From contig JAEDOO010000050.1 in the NCBI GenBank assembly GCA_016301965.1, positions 1-11,628 of the forward strand: 11,628 nt of DNA. Reading direction: 5' to 3'. This stretch comes from Lachnospiraceae bacterium. Its GTDB lineage: Bacteria; Bacillota; Clostridia; Lachnospirales; Lachnospiraceae. The notes below the pieces were generated by a model. The model had not been told where the DNA came from. It searched no databases and saw only the letters and a program-made list of their open reading frames with translations. Shown here one piece after another: positions 1-6,622 of the stretch. The position numbers and the translations under genes are program-made. Each line of letters opens with the position of its first letter. Position 1 is the stretch's first letter.

Positions 1-64
1 TTCTTTTTTGTCAATTGTGGAAAAAATGGACAATATATCATCCGCGGGCCGGCAGTTACAGGGA

Positions 65-93
65 TTGCGAAAGCCACACACCCATGCTATACT
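65..93 (+). promoter_or_regulatory. Sigma-A promoter with extended -10, upstream of the MetH-activation-like gene
   Basis: A -35 hexamer TTGCGA (65-70) is followed after exactly 17 bp by a -10 hexamer TATACT (88-93). A TG one base upstream of the -10 (85-86) makes it an extended -10. Transcription would start near 100, leaving a leader of about 26 nt that holds the ribosome binding site GGAGG (112-116), 9 nt before the ATG at 126. The hexamers and spacing are read directly; use in vivo is inferred. Confidence 0.7.
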
Positions 94-125
94 GAGAACA
101 GATATTTTCGCGGAGGAAATAAAAA

Positions 126-803
126 ATGCTTAAGATAATGAAAACCATGAATAAAGAAGTAACACAGGAACGCCTATTGTCCTGTATTCCCGGGGATTCA
201 GCAGATCTGTATGAGGACGATGTGGAGGATCTTCTCGAGCAGCTGACAGAGGCCGATGCCATGCATCCGGCAGCAGTGTATACAGAAGTAATACTGGATC
301 ATGCAGATGGGGGCAGTATTCAGAGTGATCATACACAAATTGGTTCATCCCTATTTGCAAACAATTGTCATGCAGGGGACAAGGTATATCCCTGTCTTGT
401 TACGGTTGGTAAAGAACTGGATGCTTTTGCCGCCAGGCTGGATGATCCCATGTTATCTTATCTGCAGGGGATGCTTATGAATCTTTGCCTCGATGATGCG
501 CTGTTGACTGTGGCTGAAGAAATTGTAAAAGAGCACCCGGGAAAGAAACTGATGATGGTTAAGCCAGGGGTGGCCGGTATCTGTGAATTGTCAGAACAGA
601 AAGGCATTCTGGAACTGTTGGAAAACGGGGCTGAAAGTCTTGGTGTGGCTGTAAGCGACAGGGGATTTTTGACACCCGGATACAGCAGTACAGCACTTTT
701 GTTCTTTTCAGACAATGGAGCAGAGGTTTGTCGTGACTGGCAGCAGGAAGCAGAAAGAAAACGTCTGCTTCATGAACTGAATGTCATGGCAGGGCATGTA
801 TAA
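126..803 (+). CDS. Divergent MetH-activation-domain-like protein (B12-dependent methionine synthase reactivation fold)
   Basis: This 225-residue soluble protein has no signal peptide or membrane segment. Its pattern recalls stand-alone versions of the methionine synthase activation domain, which binds S-adenosylmethionine and helps reductively remethylate inactive cob(II)alamin. Residues 72-78 (IGSSLFA) and 90-96 (CLVTVGK) correspond to the family's 'dI..hL..c' and 'avTlG' stretches. A helical segment follows (107-135), then KPGVAGICELSEQKGILELL (146-165), which sits where the family has its SPGYG...PL..Q SAM-binding loop. 'GVAVSDRGFLTPGYSSTALLFF' (173-194) matches the usual 'GI.Lt.s..m.P.kSvSgiiG' end. 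The canonical RxxPGYG loop is altered to KPGVAG, so SAM binding is uncertain. The start at 126 has GGAGG 9 nt upstream. It is probably co-transcribed with the next gene, 65 bp downstream. The family call comes from remembered family pattern, not a search. No corrinoid methyltransferase is nearby to name its partner. Confidence 0.6.
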   Translation: MLKIMKTMNKEVTQERLLSCIPGDSADLYEDDVEDLLEQLTEADAMHPAAVYTEVILDHADGGSIQSDHTQIGSSLFANNCHAGDKVYPCLVTVGKELDAFAARLDDPMLSYLQGMLMNLCLDDALLTVAEEIVKEHPGKKLMMVKPGVAGICELSEQKGILELLENGAESLGVAVSDRGFLTPGYSSTALLFFSDNGAEVCRDWQQEAERKRLLHELNVMAGHV

Positions 804-812
804 AGAAAAGAA

Positions 813-839
813 GTATCTGTGAAAGTACGTAACAGATAC
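813..839. repeat. Dispersed palindromic hairpin element, copy 1
   Basis: A perfect 8-bp inverted repeat, GTATCTGT (813-820) and ACAGATAC (832-839), encloses an 11-nt loop GAAAGTACGTA. It lies in the 65-bp gap between the MetH-like gene and the membrane protein gene. Read in reverse complement, the element at 6567-6595 is nearly the same: identical arms and loop GAAGGTACTGA, 24 of 27 bases matching. No T-tract follows the hairpin, so it is not an intrinsic terminator. Confidence 0.8.
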
Positions 840-868
840 GAAAGACTCGAAAACGGAGACGGTAAAAC

Positions 869-1534
869 ATGAAAAAAAGCAAAAATAACACAACGCTGAT
901 TCTGATTGCCATCCTGTCTTTTCTTGTGGGGGTGATGCTGATCGGCGCGTATGGCCTGCATCTTCGCCATCAGGAGGAGATAAAAGCTCAGGCTGTGCAG
1001 GAGCAGAAGCTGGCTGAGCAGCAAAGACAGGAAGAACTGGCAAAGGCCCAGGCGGAGGAAGAAGAACGAAAGCAGAATGCGGTAAGTAACCGAGAGGATG
1101 AAAAGGCAGAGTCCGTACCGGGGATGGATGTAGAGCAGGCTCTTGGTTCAGATCTCAGTCATATTGATCTTTCTTCCTACGTGCAGAATGTGGAAGGTTT
1201 GATTCGACAGCTGGATGCTGAAGAAGTGGACGGATCGGAAGGTACACGGTATCAGACGACGGATCAGGCAATACTGATCACTAAGCATGACGATAATTCA
1301 CATGAAGTAGACATGAAAGCGGAATGCAGCTATAGTTTGTATCATATTTTTGTGGGTATGCTGCAGACTGATGCCACATCGTATCTTCAGGCCAGAGGGT
1401 ACAAGCTTTCCAATAGAAACGGTGACACCTGTTACAGAATCGATGACTATAAGCTGCTGTTTCTGAAGTTTGACGGCACGCGGGTAGTGGATGTACGCAT
1501 GGAAATCGCTTCTGATGCTCAGGCGGTAGAATAA
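869..1534 (+). CDS. Membrane-anchored protein with charged coiled coil, function unknown
   Basis: I do not recognise this 221-residue protein. A short basic N-terminus (KKSKNN) precedes one hydrophobic segment at about residues 9-29, with no lipobox cysteine, so it is best read as a signal anchor with the rest outside the cell. Residues 34-70 are a Gln/Glu/Lys/Arg/Ala-rich run typical of a coiled coil or long single helix. An acidic linker leads to a C-terminal domain of about 130 residues (roughly 90-221) that looks globular, with mixed hydrophobic and charged residues and three cysteines in the full chain. The start is supported by GGAGACGG (855-862) shortly before the ATG. The gene follows the MetH-activation-like gene by 65 bp and is closed by a strong terminator, so the two probably form one transcript; nothing else in the sequence links their functions. 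Confidence 0.75.
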   Translation: MKKSKNNTTLILIAILSFLVGVMLIGAYGLHLRHQEEIKAQAVQEQKLAEQQRQEELAKAQAEEEERKQNAVSNREDEKAESVPGMDVEQALGSDLSHIDLSSYVQNVEGLIRQLDAEEVDGSEGTRYQTTDQAILITKHDDNSHEVDMKAECSYSLYHIFVGMLQTDATSYLQARGYKLSNRNGDTCYRIDDYKLLFLKFDGTRVVDVRMEIASDAQAVE

Positions 1535-1548
1535 ATGGTAAAAGTATA

Positions 1549-1600
1549 ACGGATATGAAAAACTGGTCATTTGCTACCGGTTTTCCATATCCGTTTTTAT
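1549..1600 (+). terminator. Rho-independent terminator after the membrane protein gene
   Basis: An 18-bp stem pairs 1549-1566 with 1577-1594, with one A-C mismatch and one G-T wobble. The loop is TCATTTGCTA and the stem runs into a T-rich tail (1594-1600, TTTTTAT). It begins 14 nt after the stop codon of the upstream gene. It separates this short operon from the dgt-dnaG-rpoD-trmK operon. Confidence 0.85.
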
Positions 1601-1701
1601 TGACAATTGACAAAAGATGAAAGACAAAATTGCGCAAAAAAAAGGAAAATCTTTTTTAAAACGAAATAGTTAATTAGAGAAATGCTTTCAGGAGGCGGAA
1701 A
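1600..1701 (+). promoter_or_regulatory. Leader of the dgt-dnaG-rpoD operon with two tandem TTGACA hexamers
   Basis: Directly after the terminator, two consensus -35 hexamers TTGACA lie 7 bp apart (1600-1605 and 1607-1612). At 17 bp spacing neither has a convincing -10; the nearest is CAAAAT (1625-1630), 19 bp after the first. The stretch 1613-1680 is very A/T rich and could hold other -10-like elements such as TTAATT (1670-1675). Promoter activity for the operon is likely because a terminator precedes it, but the exact start cannot be fixed by eye. The ribosome binding site is AGGAGG (1690-1695), 6 nt before the ATG. Confidence 0.45.
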
Positions 1702-2709
1702 ATGACGATTCGGGAGCTGTCAGAACAAAGAGAAAAGCAAGTACTCAGTCCATACGCTTCATTAAGCTGTGAATCTCAGGGAAGAGACAGGCCTGAGCCG
1801 CAGTGTGATATGCGGACTGATTATCAGCGTGACAGAGATCGTATTCTGCATTCCAAGGCATTTCGAAGAATGAATGATAAGACACAGGTATTTCTGGCTG
1901 CGCAGGGAGATCATTACCGGACAAGGCTTACGCATACGCTGGAGGTATCACAGATTGCCAGAACCATTGCCAAGGCTCTGCGGCTGAATGAAGATCTGAC
2001 AGAAGCCATTGCTTTAGGGCATGACCTGGGGCATACACCCTTTGGGCATTCCGGCGAGAGAGCGTTAAACCGATGCTGTCCCAATGGTTTTCGCCATAGT
2101 GAGCAGAGTGTTCGCGTTGTGGAAAAACTGGAAAAAAACGGTCGTGGATTGAATCTTACCCGGGAAGTGCGTGACGGTATTCTGAACCATCAGACTGCCG
2201 GGAAGCCTAAGACCCTGGAGGGGCAGGTGGTTCGCTTAAGCGATAAGCTGGCGTATATTCATCACGATATGGATGATGCCATGCGGGCGGGGGTGATCAG
2301 TGAGGATGATATTCCCATCACCCTCAGGATCGTTTTGGGGGATACCAATGCAGACCGGCTTAATACTATGGTATACGATGTGATACATAATAGTCTTGGC
2401 AAGAAGACTGTGGCCATGTCACCAAAGATCGGTGAAGCTATGATGAACCTGCGAAAACTGATGTTTACGGATGTTTATACGAGTCCGCTGGTCAGAGCGG
2501 AGGAGGCAAAAGCTGTTCGTATGCTGGGAGAATTATTCACGCATTATTGTGACCATCCCATGGAGATGTCCGAAGAATCCATTCAGTTTATGCAGCAGGG
2601 AGAATCTGTGGAGCAGGTGGCCTGTGATTATATTTCAGGTATGACAGATCAATACTGTATACATAAATACAATACGATTTTTGTACTGCAGGGATGGAAA
2701 GTTCTCTGA
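1702..2709 (+). CDS. dgt: Deoxyguanosinetriphosphate triphosphohydrolase-like dNTPase (HD superfamily)
   Basis: This cytosolic HD-domain enzyme hydrolyses dNTPs to the deoxynucleoside and triphosphate and so helps set the dNTP pool. The 335-residue length fits the shorter Firmicute form. The metal-binding residues are visible in order: His78 (TRLTHTLEV), His107-Asp108 (ALGHDLGHTPFGH) and Asp181 (RLSDKLAY). The family signature QRDRDRILHSKAFRRM (42-57), followed by KTQVF, is well conserved. Exact substrate preference (dGTP or several dNTPs) cannot be read from sequence. AGGAGG lies 6 nt before the start. dnaG begins 29 bp after the stop, with no terminator between, so the enzyme is co-expressed with primase, consistent with matching nucleotide supply to replication. 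Because the dNTPase family is broad, the dgt symbol is given by similarity only. Confidence 0.93.
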   Translation: MTIRELSEQREKQVLSPYASLSCESQGRDRPEPQCDMRTDYQRDRDRILHSKAFRRMNDKTQVFLAAQGDHYRTRLTHTLEVSQIARTIAKALRLNEDLTEAIALGHDLGHTPFGHSGERALNRCCPNGFRHSEQSVRVVEKLEKNGRGLNLTREVRDGILNHQTAGKPKTLEGQVVRLSDKLAYIHHDMDDAMRAGVISEDDIPITLRIVLGDTNADRLNTMVYDVIHNSLGKKTVAMSPKIGEAMMNLRKLMFTDVYTSPLVRAEEAKAVRMLGELFTHYCDHPMEMSEESIQFMQQGESVEQVACDYISGMTDQYCIHKYNTIFVLQGWKVL

Positions 2710-2738
2710 GTGCAAAAACTGTGGGGAGTATATAATAC

Positions 2739-4526
2739 ATGAGATATTCGGACGATATCATCGAAGAGGTGAGATCCCGCAATAATATTGTGGACGTTGT
2801 ATCAGAGTATGTGCGTCTGCAGAAAAAAGGAAGTTCGTATTTCGGACTTTGTCCTTTTCATAATGAAAAATCACCGTCGTTTTCTGTCAGTCCGGGCAAG
2901 CAGATGTTTTACTGCTTCGGCTGTGGTGTGGGCGGCAACGTATTTACTTTTCTGATGGAATACGAAAATGCTTCTTTTCCGGAGGTGCTGGAAAAACTGG
3001 CGGACCGAGCCGGTATACAGCTGCCGAAACAGGAGTATTCCCGGGAAGAAAAGCAGGAGGCAGACAGAAAATCAGCACTTCTCGCCATCAATAAAGCAGC
3101 AGCGCAGTATTATTACTATCAGCTGCGCACAGAGCGGGGGCAGCAGGCTATGGCTTATCTGGCGGGACGGCAGCTTTCGGAGGATACCATGAAAAAATTC
3201 GGCCTGGGTTATGCCGGGCGGTACAGCAGTGATCTGTACCGGTATCTGAAAAGTAAGAAGTTCTCCGATGAGCTTTTAAAAATTTCCGGTCTGTTCAATA
3301 TGGATGAAAAGCATGGAATGACGGATAAGTTCTGGAACCGGGTCATCTTTCCCATTATGGATGTCAATAGCCGGGTGATCGGTTTTGGCGGACGTGTGAT
3401 GGGAGATGCCAAACCGAAATATCTGAATTCACCGGAGACGATGATTTTTGACAAAAGTCGTAATCTTTACGGCCTGAATATTGCGAGAAGCTCGCGAAAG
3501 AAAAACATGATCATCTGTGAAGGCTATATGGATGTGATCTCTATGCACCAGGCCGGATTTACGAATGCTGTTGCCTCGTTGGGAACGGCACTGACGTCCC
3601 AGCAGTGCAGCCTCTTGAAACGTTTTACAAATGAGGTGCTGGTCATTTATGACAGCGATGGTGCTGGTGTCAAAGCTGCGTTGAGGGCGATTCCCCTTCT
3701 GAAGGATGCCGGATTGTCAACCAAGGTAATTAATCTGGCTCCCTATAAGGATCCGGATGAGTTCATCAAAGCAGAAGGAGCAGAAGCATTTGCCAGACGG
3801 CTGGAACAGGGAACCAATGGTTTTCTGTTTGAGATCGATAAGCTGCAGCTGGAATTTGATCTTAAAGATCCCCAGGGAAAGACAGACTTTTTCCATGAAA
3901 TTGCGCGGAGATTGTGCAGGTTTACCGATGAGATGGAGAGAAATAACTATCTCGAAACCATTTGTTCACGGTACCGCATAGAGCCTCAGATGATGAAAAA
4001 ACTGGTAAATCAGCTGGCTCTTAAAGGGGTAGGTGTGACTCCAAGGACAGAAGATGCCACGCCGGTAAAACAGAAACAAAAGATAAAGGTAAGCGGATCA
4101 GATATGGCCCAGCGTCTGATGCTGACCTGGCTTACAACGTATCCTTCCATTTATGAAGGCATACGAAAGGTGATCACGCTGACGGATTTTACGAATCCCC
4201 TGTATCACCGCATTGCAGAACTTCTGTTTTCTCAGTTGGAAAAGGGAAAACCGGAGCCTGCAGCCATCCTGGACAAGTTTCAGGATGTGGAAGAACAGAA
4301 AGAAGTAGCAGCTGTTTTGCATGCTCAGCTAAAGCTGGAAAGTCAGGAGGACAGGCAGCAGGCACTGATCGATGTGATGTTTCGCATGAAAGAGGACAGC
4401 CTGAAAAAACGTACTTCTGAGCTTGCGCCAAACGACAGTGAAGGGTTTATGAGGCTTCTGAAAGAAAAAAAAGATCTGGAAGAGCTTAGGACCAGAAAGC
4501 AGAAACTGCATATTTCTTTTGAATAA
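2739..4526 (+). CDS. dnaG: DNA primase
   Basis: DnaG makes RNA primers on single-stranded DNA for the replisome. At 595 residues it is of normal length and all three regions are present. The N-terminal CHC2 zinc-binding domain has Cys38, His41, Cys59 and Cys62 (CPFH ... CFGC). The catalytic core contains RVIGFGGR (212-219) and a TOPRIM fold with Glu261-Gly262 and Asp265 (CEGYMDV) and the DSD acidic pair Asp305/Asp307 (VIYDSDGAG), followed by KDPDEF (337-342). The C-terminal 170 or so residues are less conserved and should be the helicase-binding domain; its end (about 555-595) is rich in Lys/Glu. The start at 2739 follows GGGGAG (2723-2728) by 10 nt. The gene sits 29 bp after dgt and 38 bp before the preferred rpoD start. 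Confidence 0.97.
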   Translation: MRYSDDIIEEVRSRNNIVDVVSEYVRLQKKGSSYFGLCPFHNEKSPSFSVSPGKQMFYCFGCGVGGNVFTFLMEYENASFPEVLEKLADRAGIQLPKQEYSREEKQEADRKSALLAINKAAAQYYYYQLRTERGQQAMAYLAGRQLSEDTMKKFGLGYAGRYSSDLYRYLKSKKFSDELLKISGLFNMDEKHGMTDKFWNRVIFPIMDVNSRVIGFGGRVMGDAKPKYLNSPETMIFDKSRNLYGLNIARSSRKKNMIICEGYMDVISMHQAGFTNAVASLGTALTSQQCSLLKRFTNEVLVIYDSDGAGVKAALRAIPLLKDAGLSTKVINLAPYKDPDEFIKAEGAEAFARRLEQGTNGFLFEIDKLQLEFDLKDPQGKTDFFHEIARRLCRFTDEMERNNYLETICSRYRIEPQMMKKLVNQLALKGVGVTPRTEDATPVKQKQKIKVSGSDMAQRLMLTWLTTYPSIYEGIRKVITLTDFTNPLYHRIAELLFSQLEKGKPEPAAILDKFQDVEEQKEVAAVLHAQLKLESQEDRQQALIDVMFRMKEDSLKKRTSELAPNDSEGFMRLLKEKKDLEELRTRKQKLHISFE

Positions 4527-4564
4527 GGATAAAATAAAAACAATGTATGGAAGGATGGAAATCT

Positions 4565-5803
4565 ATGGAATTTGATATGGCGAAATTTGAGGAGAAAAAG
4601 AAAGGTCTTCTGGAGCTGGGAAAGAAAAAGAAAAACATACTTGAATATCAGGAGATCAGTGATTATTTCCAGGATTTTCCTCTCAGTCAGGAACAGATGG
4701 AAGCCGTTCTTGATTATCTGGAGCAGATGAATATCGATGTGCTGCGCATGAATGCCATGGATGAGCCGGAAGCACTGCTGATGAACGATGAGGATGCGGT
4801 GATTGAGGAAGAGGACGAGCTGGATGTGGAAAATATCGACCTGTCCGTTCCGGAGGGTGTCAGCATCGAGGATCCGGTGCGTATGTATCTGAAAGAGATC
4901 GGTAAAGTACCGCTTCTGACTGCGGATGAGGAGATTGTTCTGGCAAAGCAGATGGAGGCAGGCGCTGATGCCCATAATCGTCTGGAAGAGATCGAAGAAC
5001 TTCTGAAAGATGCAGATGATGAGAAGAGGGCACAACTTCTGAAAGAGCAGAAACAAATGAAAATGCTGGAATATGCCGGCGAGGAAGCCAAAAACCGCCT
5101 GGCCGAGGCTAACCTTCGTCTCGTTGTCAGCATTGCCAAGCGTTATGTTGGCCGTGGTATGCTGTTTCTGGATCTGATTCAGGAAGGAAATCTGGGTCTG
5201 ATCAAGGCTGTAGAAAAGTTCGATTACCGTAAGGGTTATAAATTCTCTACCTACGCAACATGGTGGATCCGTCAGGCCATCACCAGAGCGATTGCCGATC
5301 AGGCCAGAACTATCCGTATTCCGGTGCATATGGTAGAAACTATCAACAAGCTGATCCGTGTTTCCCGTCAGCTTTTGCAGGAATTGGGTCGTGAGCCGTT
5401 CCCGGAAGAAATCGCGGAAGAGATGAATATGTCTGTAGAGCGTGTTCGTGAGATTTTGAAGATCTCTCAGGAGCCGGTTTCTCTGGAAACTCCTATCGGC
5501 GAGGAGGAAGACAGCCATCTTGGAGATTTTATTCAGGATGATAACGTTCCGGTGCCGGCGGACGCCGCCGCATTTACACTGCTTCGGGAGCAGTTAAAAG
5601 ACGTTTTAAGTACGCTGACTGACCGTGAGCAGAAAGTACTTCGTCTGCGTTTTGGTCTGGATGACGGAAGAGCCCGTACGCTGGAAGAGGTTGGTAAGGA
5701 ATTCAACGTTACCCGTGAACGTATCCGTCAGATCGAAGCAAAGGCGTTAAGAAAGCTTCGTCATCCCAGCCGCAGCCGTAAACTGAAAGATTATCTGGAT
5801 TAA
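4565..5803 (+). CDS. rpoD: RNA polymerase primary sigma factor (RpoD/SigA)
   Basis: The housekeeping sigma directs RNA polymerase to -35/-10 promoters. From the ATG at 4565 it is 412 residues. A lysine-rich N-terminal region 1.1-like segment (about 1-60) and an acidic linker (75-95) precede region 1.2 ([16 protein letters not shown], 103-118). Region 2 includes [12 protein letters not shown] (183-194), the core-binding LDLIQEGN (202-209) and the -10 recognition helix [14 protein letters not shown] (226-239). Region 3 spans about 253-325. Region 4.2 ends with the helix-turn-helix [20 protein letters not shown] (372-391). The 37 residues between regions 1.2 and 2 are a short non-conserved helical insert. 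An in-frame ATG at 4547 would add MEGWKS, but GGAAGGA (4549-4555) is placed 9 nt before 4565 and nothing comparable serves 4547. Arg CGT codons are frequent, as expected for a highly expressed gene. Confidence 0.97.
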   Translation: MEFDMAKFEEKKKGLLELGKKKKNILEYQEISDYFQDFPLSQEQMEAVLDYLEQMNIDVLRMNAMDEPEALLMNDEDAVIEEEDELDVENIDLSVPEGVSIEDPVRMYLKEIGKVPLLTADEEIVLAKQMEAGADAHNRLEEIEELLKDADDEKRAQLLKEQKQMKMLEYAGEEAKNRLAEANLRLVVSIAKRYVGRGMLFLDLIQEGNLGLIKAVEKFDYRKGYKFSTYATWWIRQAITRAIADQARTIRIPVHMVETINKLIRVSRQLLQELGREPFPEEIAEEMNMSVERVREILKISQEPVSLETPIGEEEDSHLGDFIQDDNVPVPADAAAFTLLREQLKDVLSTLTDREQKVLRLRFGLDDGRARTLEEVGKEFNVTRERIRQIEAKALRKLRHPSRSRKLKDYLD

Positions 5804-5812
5804 GAGGTGCCT

Positions 5813-6514
5813 ATGCAGCTGTCAAAACGATTGCAGGCCGTGGCTCGTCTGGTGACGCCGGGGAGCCGTCTGGCTGATGTAGGGACAGACCATGGGTATG
5901 TGCCCATATGGTTGTTCGAACAGGGAAAGATCCTCTCCGCTATAGCCATGGATCTGCGCAAGGGACCCCTGGAACGTGCCAGAGAGCATATTCAGATGCA
6001 CGGACTGGATGCGCATATTGAGACCAGGCTGAGTGATGGTCTGGATAAATTGCTGCCGGGAGAGGCTGACAGCATCGTGATTGCCGGAATGGGCGGAATG
6101 CTCGTTGTGAAGATACTTTCTCAGGGGCAAAAGCTGCTTTCCTCTGTAAAGGAATTGATCCTGCAGCCTCAGTCAGATCTGGACGCTGTGCGGGAATATC
6201 TGCACAGGACAGGCTTTGTCATTGTCAAAGAGGATATGATCTTTGAAGATGGCAAATACTATCCCATGATGAAGGCTGTACATGGTGAAAATACAGATGA
6301 TCGAAAGATCTGGTTTCTCTATGGACGGCTGCTTCTGGAAAACCGTCATCCCGTACTCAAAAGTTATCTGGAAAAAGAGTACGATGGATGCTGTAAACTT
6401 CTGGAAAAACTTTCCCGGACATCTACAGAGGCGGCAAAACACCGATGCGAAGAGCTGTCAGAGAAGAAACTGCTGATCGAGGAAGCGCTGGTTTACTTTA
6501 GAGAAGCTACATAA
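5813..6514 (+). CDS. trmK: tRNA (adenine(22)-N1)-methyltransferase TrmK
   Basis: TrmK is a SAM-dependent enzyme that makes m1A at position 22 in the D-arm region of bacterial tRNAs. The 233-residue protein has the Rossmann motif I LADVGTDHGYVPIWL (20-34), the family catalytic stretch IVIAGMGGMLVVKIL (88-102) and LQPQSD (117-122). The last 70 or so residues (about 165-233) are a Leu/Glu/Lys-rich helical region, matching the family's C-terminal coiled-coil domain. The start at 5813 (MQLSKRL) is preferred over an in-frame GTG at 5807, because AGAGG (5803-5807) lies 5 nt before the ATG and would overlap the GTG. It starts 9 bp after rpoD, so translation may be coupled. The rpoD-trmK order is usual in Firmicutes; the Nif3-family gene that commonly follows trmK is absent. 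Confidence 0.95.
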   Translation: MQLSKRLQAVARLVTPGSRLADVGTDHGYVPIWLFEQGKILSAIAMDLRKGPLERAREHIQMHGLDAHIETRLSDGLDKLLPGEADSIVIAGMGGMLVVKILSQGQKLLSSVKELILQPQSDLDAVREYLHRTGFVIVKEDMIFEDGKYYPMMKAVHGENTDDRKIWFLYGRLLLENRHPVLKSYLEKEYDGCCKLLEKLSRTSTEAAKHRCEELSEKKLLIEEALVYFREAT

Positions 6515-6520
6515 GTTGAT

Positions 6521-6560
6521 AAAATCCCGGAGAACGATGCTGTTTGTCTGGGATTTTTAC
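6521..6560 (+). terminator. Probable intrinsic terminator after trmK
   Basis: AAAATCCCGG (6521-6530) pairs with CTGGGATTTT (6548-6557) through nine Watson-Crick pairs and one G-T wobble, with a 17-nt loop. The T-run TTTTT (6554-6558) forms the 3' arm and tail. It starts 6 nt after the trmK stop. It ends the macromolecular-synthesis operon, although the long loop and short tail may make it leaky. Confidence 0.65.
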
Positions 6561-6566
6561 TATAAA

Positions 6567-6595
6567 CGTATCTGTTCAGTACCTTCACAGATACG
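6567..6595. repeat. Dispersed palindromic hairpin element, copy 2
   Basis: CGTATCTGT (6567-6575) and ACAGATACG (6587-6595) form a perfect 9-bp stem around the loop TCAGTACCTTC. Its reverse complement closely matches the element at 813-839. It occupies the leader of the nucleoside kinase gene, between the trmK terminator and the ribosome binding site AGGAGG at 6611-6616. There is no downstream T-tract. Confidence 0.8.
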
Positions 6596-6622
6596 ATTCG
6601 CAAACCCATGAGGAGGTAAAGT

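Noticed and set aside
8..39. Forward promoter candidate TTGTCA with CAATAT or TATATC
   Set aside because: The -10 candidates are weak, and the better promoter at 65-93 explains transcription of the first gene; the same bases fit a divergent -35 better.
2731..2736. Perfect TATAAT just upstream of dnaG
   Set aside because: The hexamer at -35 spacing is GAGTGC, with no match to consensus, and a start at the expected distance would fall at or inside the dnaG start codon.
4343..5518. Minus-strand open frame of 391 codons opposite the dnaG 3' end and rpoD
   Set aside because: It is antisense to two certain genes, crosses their boundary, has no ribosome binding site I could see, and its Leu/Phe/His-rich composition is what complementing these codons would give.
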